This document shows positions 33,061 to 44,501 of a DNA stretch of 64,000 nt, in pieces (the stretch's first letter is position 1; every line of letters begins with the position of its first letter). A program made the translations under genes and the position numbers. The DNA comes from Massariosphaeria phaeospora. Its lineage: Eukaryota > Ascomycota > Dothideomycetes > Pleosporales. The notes under the pieces were generated by a model, which was not told where the DNA came from, searched no databases, and saw nothing but the letters and a program-made list of their open reading frames with translations. Location of the stretch: contig JAADJZ010000011.1 in assembly GCA_011032825.1 (NCBI GenBank), forward strand, positions 124,001 through 188,000. The letters run 5' to 3'.

Positions 33061-34648
33061 TCTAGCACTTTGAATTACAAAAATGCATTTCTAGGGGCAT
33101 GTTCTTCACACCGCTTCACATATCTACTGCCATCGACTGACGCAGATTTAACAGGATCATCACACGACCGCGCGCTTACCCTATCCCGGTTGTTAGTGTG
33201 ATAAATTAGCGACGGGTCGTTCGTACGAGAGTCAACTTGCACGCTTCCCACGATGCGGAAGCCGGTGCGGGACGTGTGGGTAGCGTTAATCCTAAAGATG
33301 CTGGGGTCAACCCGCACGGATACGCCATAGTCGTTCGCGAGGTGTTGTCATCCTAACAACAGCTTCAGCCTTCCGCCTCGGAACTTTAGAAAGATAGTAT
33401 GGTATGATTCGAGTTCAACCCAACATTCCAAGCCTAGAAACTAGCGTACAGTTCCAGTTCCATACACAAATCTGCAATATCAGTCGCGCCTATTAATCAG
33501 CGCAAGCACATGAATCCGAATCAGGCCTGTGCTGGGCAAGGTCTCCTCTCTGATCCTTCATGGCACGCCTTTTGACGGCCCGGGACCGGAATAAAACCTT
33601 AGATTACGCTCTCGCCGCCAACCTGCAGGACGAATGCCGTTAGTCGGCGGTACAACGCATACAGCTTGGGAGATGCATAGTCGCACAAGAACGGCGTCAC
33701 TTCCGCGCCATACGCGCACACTCCCGTGGGGCCTGAACTTCCATAGGTTGACGGCTCTGCTAGTCGAAGCACTCGGGGCGGTCGGAAAACGCAGACCTGT
33801 GACCGTGGTAGGTAAACGATGATATACGCCAGGCAACGCCAGTCCCGTTTCCGTCAAACACCTGGGGGAGGTTAAAGGACAAGTTAGACTTTGTTCTTTG
33901 CATTGTTAATAGAGCACTGCAACTGAAGAGCAGACCCACAGATGGTAGTGGTTCCGAGAAGGGTTCCAGGCCCCCGGAGAGTTATCGTTCACGAAGTACC
34001 ACAAGTCACGACGCTAGACGCTAGACGCCAAAAGCTCTGTTATGTACATACGCTAAGCCTGCCCCTGGGCCCTCAAGAGCACGCCACCGAGCCGTGTCCT
34101 GGTCCACCCGCTCCATCCGCGCGGCACACCTGTCCAGCAGCTGGTCCCAACTCCAACTCTCAAGTTCCAACTCCCCTTCCCTGTCAGATGGCCCCATGTC
34201 ATCTGAGCGGCGCGTGATTGACCGTTCTTTACGGAATAAAGTCTGGAAGTGCAGTGCGGCTTCGTGCCCAGGCGGGCCAGTTCAACGTCTGCCGCGGATG
34301 GTCCTTGCCCAACCACCGTGATTAAGGACTGGGGAAGCACGTAACCGCCTCTCTATCCATCGACATGGCCCGTGCAATCTGAGCAGGGGACCCAGTCGGC
34401 TTGGCATGATGCGGGTGCGTGAATGGCTCGCCGATTACCCGGAACAGGGATAGCTAGCCCGGTATCGATACCTGAGGACTCTGCCACTCACTCTACTAAC
34501 CGTGAGGAATTGCGGGTGGTTTTTTGAACCGCGCCCCGCGCGTACCGAAACAACTTCACCCAACCTTCAATATTACCACACAAACACCAATTCTCCACCT
34601 CCGTAACTACTCCTTAACTACCAAAATTGTACAAATTGCAGAGACACC
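33061..34648. other. Right border of the block and P450 upstream region
   Basis: Composition returns to normal at about 33060. The minus strand is open 33075-33330 (about 85 codons: INATHTSRTGFRIVGSVQVD, SARSCDDPVK, YVKRCEEHAP) without an ATG. It may be a leftover exon of a gene cut by the transposons, but no family is recognised. The rest holds only short ORFs and the P450 promoter. Confidence 0.35.
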
Positions 34649-36487
34649 ATGGGGGCTATACCACTACAATGGGCTTGGGCATCATTGCCCTCGGCAGCGG
34701 TCTCAAGCATCACGCTGTTCATCCTGCTTGTTTCCTACGGATTTCTGCTCGCCGTATATCGCCTAACAATACACCCGCTCGCCAGGTTTCCCGGTCCCAA
34801 GCTTAGCGCAGCAACTGGGTGGTATGAGTGCTATCTTGACATCTTCCGTGGTCCGGGCAAAACGTTCGCTTTTGAAATTGAGCGCATGCACGAGCGCTAC
34901 GGGCCGATTGTGCGCATCAACCCTCACGAAATCCACGTCTCAGATCCAGATTTCTTTGACACACTCTATGCAGGTGGAAGTGCAGTTCGTGGAAAGTACG
35001 CACCTGCAGCGCACGTTCAAGGAACACCAGAGGGGATTTTTGGTACGGTAGATCACAATGCCCACAGGAGGAGAAGACAAGCGATCTCGAGCTACTTCTC
35101 GAAACAGAGTGTGCTACAGGACCAGAAGATTGTAGATGACAAGATTGAACTGCTATGCGACTTCTTCCGCCAGAAACTGAAAGAGGGAAAAGAGGTCAAT
35201 ATCAGGGTGCCACTTCTTGCAGTCGGGACAGACGTCTTCTGCGCCCATACGCTCGGTGAAAGAGGATCAATGGACTTACTACGAGATTGGGACCGAGCTG
35301 TGGAGTGGAGGCAAAGTATCATTGCCTTGTTGCACTGGACGCCAGTTGTGCGGCAGTTCCCATGGGTCATTCCATTCGCCATTGATCTTCCTGTGGGTCT
35401 GATAAATGTCGCATCGAAGGAAATGGGCTTGGTAGTTTCCATTTTCAGGGTACAGGCTCGATCCTTGAGTTTCCATAATGTAGCAACTAATTAAAGACAG
35501 AGTCTTCGGGTACAAGCAGCGGCCGCCATTGCAGAACATGATCAGCTGCAGGGTGAACACAAGGCTCGAGCAAATGTCTTCCACACTATACTTTCCAGCA
35601 ATTTGACAACACAAGACAAGGACGTGAAGCGCATGGCACAGGAGGGCTTTGGAATCCTGTCCGCCTCCGGAGATACCATCGCACGGTCTATGACTATGGC
35701 AATGTATTATCTGCACGCAGATCCTCATTCGTTGGAACGCCTGAAAGACGAGCTCAAAATCGTGCTGCCTGACCCTCAAGGTCAGATCGACCTCGCGACT
35801 TTGGAAAGGCTGCCTTGGCTGGTAAGTGGCTGAGATGTGGCTTCCTAGACGATTTCGCAGAGTCTATGGCGGATGGTCATACGTCGCTAACTCTTGATCT
35901 AGACCGCCGTTCTGAAAGAGTCTCTGCGTATTGCCGCGCTCATTACAACCCGTGCACCGCTCACAGCACCAACTGAGTGGCTCCGCTACGGGGATTGGGC
36001 AATCCCTCCAAATGTATATCCCCCATGTCCGCCGCAACGTACCCCCCTGTATGCTGATACACAGTTCAGACGCCAATCAGCATGACACTGAGCTCCCTGA
36101 TGATGAACCCGGAAACCTTCCCATCCCCCGATGCATTCCAACCCGAGCGCTGGCTCGAGTCAAACCCAGACTACAAAAAAAACATGAGTTATTTCGTCGC
36201 ATTCCACAAAGGTCACCGTAACTGCATTGGCATCAAGTAAGTCGTTCCTTCATCTTTACTTGCCCTCAAAACCTTCGACGGGGAATCGCCCTTACTGATA
36301 CTTGCGCAGCCTCGCATGGTGCCAGATGTACTTCGCCCTCGCCAAGATGATCCGACGCTTCGACTTTGAACTCTATGGCGTCGTCAAGGAGCGCGATATC
36401 GATTATCATCGGGATTGCTTCTTGGGAGAGCCGAGGGACGATACGATGGGTGTGCGGATGAGGGTCATCAGTGAGGACCGAGGCTAG
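34649..36487 (+). CDS. Cytochrome P450 monooxygenase (525 aa, five exons)
   Basis: Exons 34649-35449, 35501-35821, 35903-36013, 36070-36236 and 36310-36487, with introns of 51, 81, 56 and 73 bp; the joined frame is 526 codons. The N-terminus has a membrane anchor (residues about 17-38) and then the proline hinge HPLARFPGPKL. The I-helix is SASGDTIARSM, the K-helix ExxR is ESLR in LKESLR, the PERF-type motif is FQPERWL, and the heme loop is FHKGHRNCIG with the Cys ligand near residue 461. All hallmarks are intact, so a working ER-bound monooxygenase is expected. Overall style resembles fungal trichodiene-oxygenase-type P450s (family memory, not a search). The substrate is unknown. It is the first gene right of the transposon block, opposite the terpene synthase at 18-19 kb. 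Confidence 0.93.
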
Positions 36488-37924
36488 TGAATTTGGAAAC
36501 CTTTGGGTAGCCCTAAGCAGTTTGATGACGTGAATGGTGATGATTGAAAATGAAAGCCAGGCCGTAGTAGCTAATACCTCCTGGTGGTCAGTTGATGAAT
36601 AAGGATTAAGAAAGTTAACATGAGGAAACGATTGCTTGTCATGCTTATCTCTTCTGGATATCTAATTCTCGACTGCACACATGGACTTGATCTGACCCGA
36701 TGATATAAATACTTATGGGACTCGTTCAGTCTTACGATCACAACGGCGTTGTATCCCAACCCTTAGGGTAAACTCAGACCGCGCACGTGGGTTGTTTGAC
36801 AATTGGGGAAAATGCCCGGTGCCACACCAGAGCAGCTCACAGCGTCTACCTTGCGCAAACTCTGGCCATCCCGGACATGCTCCTGTCTCGCCTCCTCAGA
36901 CGCCACGCTACTGTACATACCAGTGGTACGTACCACGTCCCTAATCGACAACCAGTCACCGTCTCTTGCCATGGAATTTCATTTCCAAACATATGCTAAG
37001 CTCAGCGCAAGCTTTTTTCTACTTCCAGTCTCCATACAGCAATTCATCGAAGCCACGTGAACATCACGATCTAAAGGCGACCAACTCACCAGATGGCGAA
37101 ATGTAGATACCTAAGTGCTAGGGCAGCAAACACTATGCCCTTGAAATGTAAGAAAGTAACTACTGTTTGGTAATCAAACAGATGTTACTGCTGCGGGAAG
37201 GATTTGACGCTAAACGCAGATACGCACTATCTCCTGAATTTAATAATAGCGAGGAAAGACTAGAGTTATTCCATAGCAGGCATAAGAGCTGGGTTCAGAA
37301 AATAATTCGAGTGTTGAAATATTAGGGGATTGGCGAAAGTTGAAAGCATATAATATGCATAGATTAAAGAACAACAAGAACAGACTTGCAAGGGATTATA
37401 TTATTCATTATGTCATGTCATCGAATAAAAGCTTGTTAACACAGTATCTTAATTCATCTACTAACTTCTAATAATCTACATCTCTTGTATACCTATATCA
37501 ATCCCGGAGCCGTAAACTAAAGCGAACCTAACTTATCCGCAGAATCCGTCGATATAATACACCAAGAATTTTCCTTGGTGCTAACTGGCCTGTTGTGAAG
37601 ACCCTTTTCAGATATTGCACAGTCGCCTCGACTGTGTTGAAGGAAGGGTGACGCGGGCCCACGTGTGTCAAATTTCCTTAGCAAAATCTTGACCTCTGCG
37701 TTGTTGATTCTCCCGATCTAAACGCCTATAGTAATCCAAACTTAGCATTCGCTCGATATGCCTTGATGCTACGACTCCTCGACAACATGGTAGTTTCACT
37801 CCGCTCGCGTGCTAATAGTGAGTGAACAGAAATTTGGAGATATCATTAACGCTGAACAATGATTAAATAACGCATCGACTTGAGCCGCCTACTAGCTCTA
37901 TCTTATTATTCATGAGTGTCTTCG
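36488..37924. other. Intergenic stretch without a supported gene
   Basis: About 1.4 kb, moderately AT-rich, between the P450 and the membrane glycoprotein (convergent). Only short ORFs are present. A perfect 7-bp stem (caccaag...cttggtg, 37560-37580) is the only structure seen. Confidence 0.45.
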
Positions 37925-39349
37925 TTAATTAAGCTTTACTGGTGGCGGTGTTGGTACTTGCGCAATGTTTGGCGGTGTCACTGATATTGGTGATACTGGA
38001 GCTGGTACGGGCGAGGAATGTGTGGCCACGATTGGTGAGACCGAAGCTGGTACTAGCGAGGCATTCGTCGTCACGATTGGTGGTTCTTTGGTCTCTGCTC
38101 CATAATACCCTTGGGCCTGGCCCTGTGGCGGCAGGTATGGCTGGCCTTGTGGTGGAGGATATGCATATCCCTGGGGAGGCGGATAGTAGGCCTGCCCCTG
38201 TGGTAAACTCATCGTATATACGGCCCCTGGTGGTGGTGGGCCACCCATTCCAGGTCCCATTTGTCCCATCTGGGGTAGCGGCTGCCCTTCCGGTACGACT
38301 CCGACTGTGTTGCGCGAATACTGGCCAAGAAGCTCAATGGGATATCTGTGTCGGAAACCCCATTTCCACCAAAGCTTAAAAGCTTGGGACGCGCTAAGAG
38401 CGTTCCACCGTTCGCGAAGGAGCTTTTGGTCTTCTACGCTGCGTGCAGATTGAGTTCGCGTGAAACAAGCTACCCAGAGCGAGATCATAATCCAGGTCAC
38501 CGTCCCGAATCGAAGACATCCGCGTCCGGTCATCAGTCGTCGAAACCAGAACCAGCTCTCTACAAATCCGAGAACGAATAGACTCGGCAAAATTGCAGCA
38601 ATGATGATAATCCAGGTCCTCGGACTCGTGCAACCCGAGTACCAAGAGCAAAAACGGAGCGCATTCGAGGAGTGATCGGCGTCGTCACCGTCATCATCAC
38701 TATCCGAACTAGAGGAAGAATACGGTGTTTTGCAGGCGCTGATGTATTCCGAGTACGCATATTGCGATGTGGTTGTAAATGGAGCTGCTCCAGCCGTGAG
38801 ATGCCATGTTTCATATGCAGCATCGATATAAGTTTGGTGGCTAAGCGGCGTATCAGTCACGACCGTCGCGGGTGTGAGCTGGTCTGTAACTTCTGTAGGA
38901 ACATCTACGGATTCGTCTGTCGAAAAGGTGAACTGTGTCGGACAGCTTGCGGGCGCTGTGTATGTGACCGGCATGAGAAACACAATTAGTGTGTAAACAC
39001 TGCTCGAGCTGAGCGTCGTCGTCGCGTCCAGATCGTATGTCGAATCCGGAACCAAGTCAGATTCGGCGACTGCACTCGGCGCGTAGTATTCGTACACTAG
39101 GTCAAGATCCTGGTATAGGCCTGGGCTGGTGAACGCCGAGGTTGGTGTTTCTGTTGGAGTGACTTTCGGGGACATGGTGCGTGTTTCCGTGTATGTCATT
39201 TCGTCCACGTATGTGCTCCCATAACTCCAGGTGGATGTTGCCAGGGATTCTTGTAAGCGATACGTGTGCGTCCAGAAGGATGCCCGCGCGAGGCAGATGT
39301 TCAGGAAGATGGCGAGCCATGACGGTGTGGGCACGTTCCGGAGCGCCAT
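37925..39349 (-). CDS. Membrane glycoprotein with Pro/Gly-rich cytoplasmic tail (474 aa)
   Basis: A single exon from the ATG at 39349. Layout: signal peptide (residues about 8-24, WLAIFLNICLARA), a Ser/Thr-rich outer part of about 200 residues with several Cys, and an acidic run (SSSSSDSDDDGDDAD). The core FCSWYSGCTSPRTW leads into a transmembrane helix (IIIIAAILPSLFVLGFVESW) and a second hydrophobic helix (FGTVTWIMISLWVACF). The tail has repeats of the PPPQGxAY kind (AYYPPPQGYAYPPPQGQPYL). Such tails are seen in fungal surface proteins that bind cytoplasmic partners. No enzyme domain is visible, and function is unknown; a wall-sensing or trafficking role would be speculation. Confidence 0.85.
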   Translation of the reverse strand: MALRNVPTPSWLAIFLNICLARASFWTHTYRLQESLATSTWSYGSTYVDEMTYTETRTMSPKVTPTETPTSAFTSPGLYQDLDLVYEYYAPSAVAESDLVPDSTYDLDATTTLSSSSVYTLIVFLMPVTYTAPASCPTQFTFSTDESVDVPTEVTDQLTPATVVTDTPLSHQTYIDAAYETWHLTAGAAPFTTTSQYAYSEYISACKTPYSSSSSDSDDDGDDADHSSNALRFCSWYSGCTSPRTWIIIIAAILPSLFVLGFVESWFWFRRLMTGRGCLRFGTVTWIMISLWVACFTRTQSARSVEDQKLLRERWNALSASQAFKLWWKWGFRHRYPIELLGQYSRNTVGVVPEGQPLPQMGQMGPGMGGPPPPGAVYTMSLPQGQAYYPPPQGYAYPPPQGQPYLPPQGQAQGYYGAETKEPPIVTTNASLVPASVSPIVATHSSPVPAPVSPISVTPPNIAQVPTPPPVKLN

Positions 39350-40333
39350 CTTGGTGGATGTACAATGAGATGCCTGGTGCTGGACCTTCGAGGCGGCCCT
39401 TGTGCGGCACCACGGTCATCTTAAACATTCTTCTCGACTGGAGTCAGAGTCCGCACTTGGTGGCCATTCTTAGCGTTGGTGTCCAGGCGGCACGGCCGAG
39501 GAGCCAATCACATGAATATCGAACGCCACTGAAGGAAATCACTGGCCGTTGACGAGCTAAACGGCCTCGTATCTTGGGTATTTTAGGGCCGTGTTCATAC
39601 CCAAAGGGTTAAAGCGGCCGGGATGTCGATCCTATTATAAGGCTGCAGCATTACCAGTGCTCCACCTTCGATAGGTGACTCAGAAGCAGAACAGATATTG
39701 GACAGTCTGTGCGATGTATTCAAGGCGATGCGAAAATAGCGCGATGGGTTTGATGGTGATGGTGATGGAGAGAGCTCTGCTAGTGCGCGTTGTGCGATGG
39801 CGCGACGTTGGGTGATGCACGTGCACGTCGCGACGCCCCGTTCGAACACGAGACACGAGAAATTGCGATCTTGGCGAACCCGGCCAGCACTGTTCCCATT
39901 TCGCTTTTCGTACTCCGTACCGATACCCCTCTTTGGCGCCTGACTATTTCAACGTTGGTTCTTGAACAGCTCTAGCTGATATTTTCACGTGACCTTTGTC
40001 CTACCTAGGTAGGACTACCCGTGGAACTGCGTAGCGGCCTGAGCGTGAGGTCAAGCCGTGTCTGTATATCTAAGTATCCTTTGCATGTTTGCTATGTGGG
40101 ATTGTTGCGAGTCAAGAACAATTCGCTCCTGATCATTGCTATGAGACCAAGGCAGCTTGCTGTCTGACATAACAACGAATATTCAAGGTCCATTAGCATG
40201 TAGCTAGTACACATCACATATCCAGCCCAAAATTGAAAGATCTTCAATATATCCATGAAATCGGACCTCTTTCTTCCACCCAAAAACGTCCTTTCTTGAC
40301 CGTGCGAGCACCATGCCAAACCTAATCATACCC
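39350..40333. other. Intergenic stretch without a supported gene
   Basis: Promoter side of the glycoprotein gene and 3' side of the coiled-coil gene. Only short ORFs; no RNA gene or repeat recognised. Confidence 0.45.
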
Positions 40334-41798
40334 CTAATCATCATCATAGGAGGGACTATTACTTCTGGACGCTGGAGCGTGATTTCTGTCATCTTTCACT
40401 GGCGGAGGAGGTATGTGTCGTGCCTTGCCTTTAGGCTTAGACGAACGCGTATTTCTGCGTTGGCCAGTCGGTTTTGGATCGGCAGACGGTGCAGCGCCTG
40501 CTTTCAGTGCTATTCTACAGAAAGCACAAGCGATGGTCTGACATCCTGGGCACTCGTACCCAAATCGGGCCATTTGACGAGAGCAGCGTGCGCAAGTTTG
40601 GGGACCCGGTACCTCGTTCCACCACGATTTGTGTCCACAGGTCGTCCCCTTGGCTTCGCGCTGTTTCGATTCCTTTTTGTCTTGGTCCGCTCTTGCCTTG
40701 TCGTGATTTTGAGGCTTTCCGCTTTCCGCTCCGGCTCTGACTTTCTCCACTCTTCGCGGAATGTCTTCTTGGACCTTTTTGAACGCGGCATCTCTTGACG
40801 CTCGCTCCTCTATCATTCTCTTTTGTCTAGCGGCTTCTAAATCTGCTCTGTAACTTTGCTGAGCAGCTTCTGTTTGAGCTGTTCTCTTTCGCTTCGTGGC
40901 TTCTACTCTTGCAGCTGCTTCCCTATCGGCCTTTTCCTTCGCTTTCTTGGCCAAGTTTTGTCTTGATTCCCTAGCAATCCTCTCAGTCATTTCCTTAGTA
41001 ATCCTTTCACTCAAAATGCCGAGCAATCCTCTCCCTGATTTCCGTAGCTTTTCTCTCACTAGCTTCGTTAGCAGCTTTGCGTCTTGCCTCATCAGCAGCT
41101 TTATGTTTTGCTTCATTGGCAGCTTTTTGTCTTGCTTCATTGGCTGCTTTGTGTCTTGCTTCGTTGGCTGCCTGTTGCTCTTCTGTCCATCTTCGCCAAG
41201 CTTCTTCGTCAGCCTTCTCCTTTGCAGCCCTCTTCATCCTCTCTCTATCCTGCAACTCGAACCTCAATCTGGCATCTTCCTGAGCTTGCCTTCTCGTCAA
41301 ATCATCTTTTAGTCCTTGTAGACGTATCTGTTCTCTATTCAGTGATATCGTTTTGACTCTTATTGCCACTTCACTGTCCAGATTTTGACGGCGGAGCTCA
41401 TTCTTCTCGTCTTCCGACATCCTTGAAGATAGCGACGATAACATATTGAACCAGTATGGGACATCGTTGTCCAGCGTCGCTCTATTTTCAGCGATCTTCG
41501 AGCTGAGCACGGAGATCTCGGCGTTTAGAGATTTGACCTTTACGCGACACTGTCGAATGCTTTGTTCCTGAATCCTCTCAAAATCTAGCCAGTCTTGCCG
41601 TTTTTTGCGACTCTCAGCTTGAAATTTTTCTTCTTCGTGTGTTGTCGTGCTGGGCTGTGAGTATTGCCCGTTCGGCTGTGGGTTCGCAGGCTTCCAGCCG
41701 TCCCGGCGGCTACCAGCTGTACCACCACTAAAAGGACGACTCCTGTCGTATTCACTCTTCTTGCAGCTGTCTCCAAGTACTTCCCAAGCTGCGTTGAT
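40334..41798 (-). pseudogene. J-domain-remnant, coiled-coil, zinc-ribbon protein with frameshift
   Basis: From an acceptor at 41799 the frame starts INAAWEVLGDSCKKSEYDRS, the last two helices of a J domain. It continues through a Gly/Gln-rich linker and a long charged coiled coil (RKKRQDWLDFERIQEQ, then AANEARHKAANEARQKAANE repeats), and stops near 41007. The coiled coil continues one frame over (SERITKEMTERIARESR) to a C-terminal Cys cluster (CARCSRQM, YECPGCQTIACAFC) and a disordered tail ending at 40334. A single-base shift near 41011 joins the two frames; no usable intron is seen there. A 57-bp intron (41799-41855) precedes the first part. The HPD-bearing first half of the J domain was not found upstream, so the start is unresolved. 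It could be a pseudogene, a sequencing error, or a gene with an unrecognised first exon. Confidence 0.6.
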
Positions 41799-42455
41799 CT
41801 ATCGAATTTGTCAATACACTATTGCTTTGAATATCTTCATGCTACTGTGCCTCACCTGCGTGTCGAAATCTTGTCGTCCGTAAGCAGCGAAAGCTTGCTG
41901 GGGTCGTGAGAGGGGCCGCGGGAGAGTGGTGGGAGTGGTGAGCCGTGAGCCGTGAGCCGTGAGTCGTGTACCCCGCAACCGGGCGAGCTAACCCCGAAAT
42001 CTCGCCATCTCGGCTGCACCTGCCCCCTTTGTCCCGTTATCCTCAACACCACCTGCCCGAGTCCCGGTAATTGACAGTCGGCAGATGCAACACAGCCATC
42101 AGCGTACCTTAGTACCAGAAACGGTCCACAAGCTCCCAACTTGGTCTCGTCGTCCACAGACCGAAGCAACCCGAACGCCACGAGGAGCCACACGTGCCCA
42201 CCGCGGGTCTTGCACGCTACCCCGCATTACCCGCATCCTCGACCATCGTTTCCCGCCACCGCCCTCCCTTGTTCACTCGACGGGGGGGCATGGCAGGCAG
42301 GGTCGGGTTCATTAGGCTATGGGCGGGCGCGTGGCCGATGTGCCTATACATACAGGGCCTGAGCCCGCAGCTGGCTTCCGGCCCAACTCGCCGTTTTCAA
42401 CTCTGGACATTCATCGCAGCGAGTCATCGGCGACATTCTTGATACGACGCGCACG
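41799..42455. other. Upstream region of the MFS gene and of the J-domain-like gene
   Basis: GC-rich divergent region. It holds an 8-bp tandem repeat (gagccgtg type, four units, 41939-41968). A possible upstream exon of the minus-strand gene ends at 41856. Confidence 0.4.
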
Positions 42456-44187
42456 ATGGCGACCACGATACCCACTGATAGCGCAAAGCACGACGTTGTG
42501 GCCGATGACAAGATCGAGGATGTGAGAGAGAAGACGTCAAGCTCGGATGCGGAGAAGGAAGTCGCGGTGCTTGATGCCGAGTACGACGAGCAAGAGGCGA
42601 AGCGGGTGCTGAAGAAGGTCGACTTTCGGCTCGTCCCGTTGCTCTCGCTGTTGTACTTGATTTCGTTCATTGACCGCAGCAACAGTATGTGCCCATCTCT
42701 AGTTGTGTTCTGTCCATATCGTACGGAGGCTGACCCGACCTACCCGCGCAGTTGGCAATGCCAGAATCGCCGGCCTCGAAGACGATCTGAAGATGAACAA
42801 GAACAGTCTGCAGTACAACACTGCAGTCACGCTGTTCTTCGTCCCATACACCCTTCTGGAGATTCCTTCCAACATCGTTCTCAAATTAATGAAGCCGAGT
42901 CGCTGGATCGCCATCCTGATGTTCTCGTGGGGTATTGTCATGACTCTCATGTGTCTGATCGGCAACTATAGCGGTCTCCTCGCCGCGCGCTGGTTCTTGG
43001 GTGTTACTGAGGTACGGACAAGCTTTGCTTCAAAAGGGCAAAGTGCCACAAGCTTACCTCCACCATAGTCTGGTTTCTTCCCAGCGGCCACCTTCCTCCT
43101 AACCCTCTGGTATCGTCGCTACGAAGTGCAGCGCCGCATGGCTGTTTTTTACGTCGCCGCCTCGCTCTCCGGTGCCTTCTCAGGCCTCCTCGCTTACGCT
43201 ATCATGCAACTTGATGGCGATGCAGGGCTCTCCGGTTGGCAATGGATCTTCCTCATCGAAGGCTTGGTTCCGGTTAGTTTATCTTTGGTCATCTGGAAGC
43301 TCCTTCCAGATGGGCCAGATACTGCAAGCTTCTTGACGCAAAAGGAGAGGGACTTCCTGGTCAGAAGACTAGCTGAGGAGACTGGCTCGGGCCGCGGACA
43401 GGTGACGAATGACGACAAGATGGGTATGAAGCATATCAAGTCTGGGCTGTCAGACTGGAAAGTCTGGGCCGCGGTCGTTGTTTTCTGGGGAAACACAGTC
43501 GGTGTTTACGGGTATGACTTCCTACACTGTGGTCGGCTAAAGAGTCTCGTTAACATGCACTAAAGCTTCACCGCGACTGTCCCGACGGTCATCAACGGAC
43601 TCGGCTATACCGCCGAAACCGCACAGCTCTTGACCATCCCCATCTACGTCTTCGCCTCCATCCTCACCATCATCTTCGCCTGGGGCTCCGACTACAAGCG
43701 CCAACGCTCCCCCTTCATCATCGGAGGCTTCAGCATCGCAGCAGTCGGCTTCATCGCCCAGCTCGCCATCCCGCACCCCAAGTATCCCGGTCTAACCTAC
43801 GGCTTCCTTTTCCCCGTCGCCGGCGGTCTCTACTGCCCCTTCATCTGCCTCGTGTCCTGGATCGGAAACTCACTTGCGCCTTCGTCCAAGCGCGCAGTTG
43901 GCATGGCATTGCTCATCTCGGTGGGCAACATGGGCGGCATCATGGGCTCAAACATCTACCTTTCTCGGGAGAAGCCAAAGTATACGACTGGGTTTGCGGT
44001 ATCGCTAGCCATGTGTCTTGCGGCAATCGCCATGACGTTTTTGTTGAGGTGGGCGTATGGAAAGGAGAATGCGAGACGAGAGGCGCTGATTAGTGAACAT
44101 GGCGAGGAGGTCATCAGGGCGAGGTATACTGATCAGGAGATGTTGGACCTTGGTGACAGGAGTCCATTCTTCAGGTATACACTGTAG
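42456..44187 (+). CDS. MFS transporter, Dal5/ACS type (517 aa, four exons)
   Basis: Exons 42456-42684, 42752-43011, 43069-43511 and 43566-44187; introns are 54-67 bp and the joined frame is 518 codons. It has an acidic N-terminus, then TM1 ending in LYLISFIDRSNIGNARIAGL, the hallmark of the anion:cation symporter (Dal5, allantoate/nicotinate permease) family. AARWFLGVTESGFFPAATFL is the conserved TM4-TM5 region, followed by RRMAVFYVAASLSGAFSGLL. Twelve hydrophobic segments can be followed, with a charged loop (QKERDFLVRRLAEE) after the sixth. Plasma-membrane uptake of organic anions such as allantoate, nicotinate or similar is the family role; the substrate is not deducible. Confidence 0.93.
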
Positions 44188-44501
44188 AGAAATATAGCTT
44201 GGAGGGTGCTGAATCTGGCAACCATTTTCTCAACGAATCACCTCAAATATATCAGATTTATAGACGTGTCTTTGACTGGTCCGATACGCCTCTCAAGATG
44301 GGCTCAAGTGAAAATCGAGGTGCAAAGCAACACAATTGATCTGAATAGTATTCAACAGGATTTTTGTGTAATCGAGTATAAATAGCATGGCTGGCAGCCG
44401 CGGAGGTCCTCTAGCTACACTCAATGCATCATATCAAACAGCATAGAAGCCCGCCACGACAGAAAGCAGACATGTAAACAACCAAAAAGCACCGGCCCGT
44501 T
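44188..44501. other. Short convergent intergenic region
   Basis: Between the ends of the MFS gene (plus) and the GPCR gene (minus). Nothing further is seen. Confidence 0.5.

Noticed and set aside
34440..34520. tRNA-like stretch with a B-box-like ggtatcgatacc on the minus strand
   Set aside because: No convincing acceptor stem, and the B box deviates from GGTTCGANNCC.
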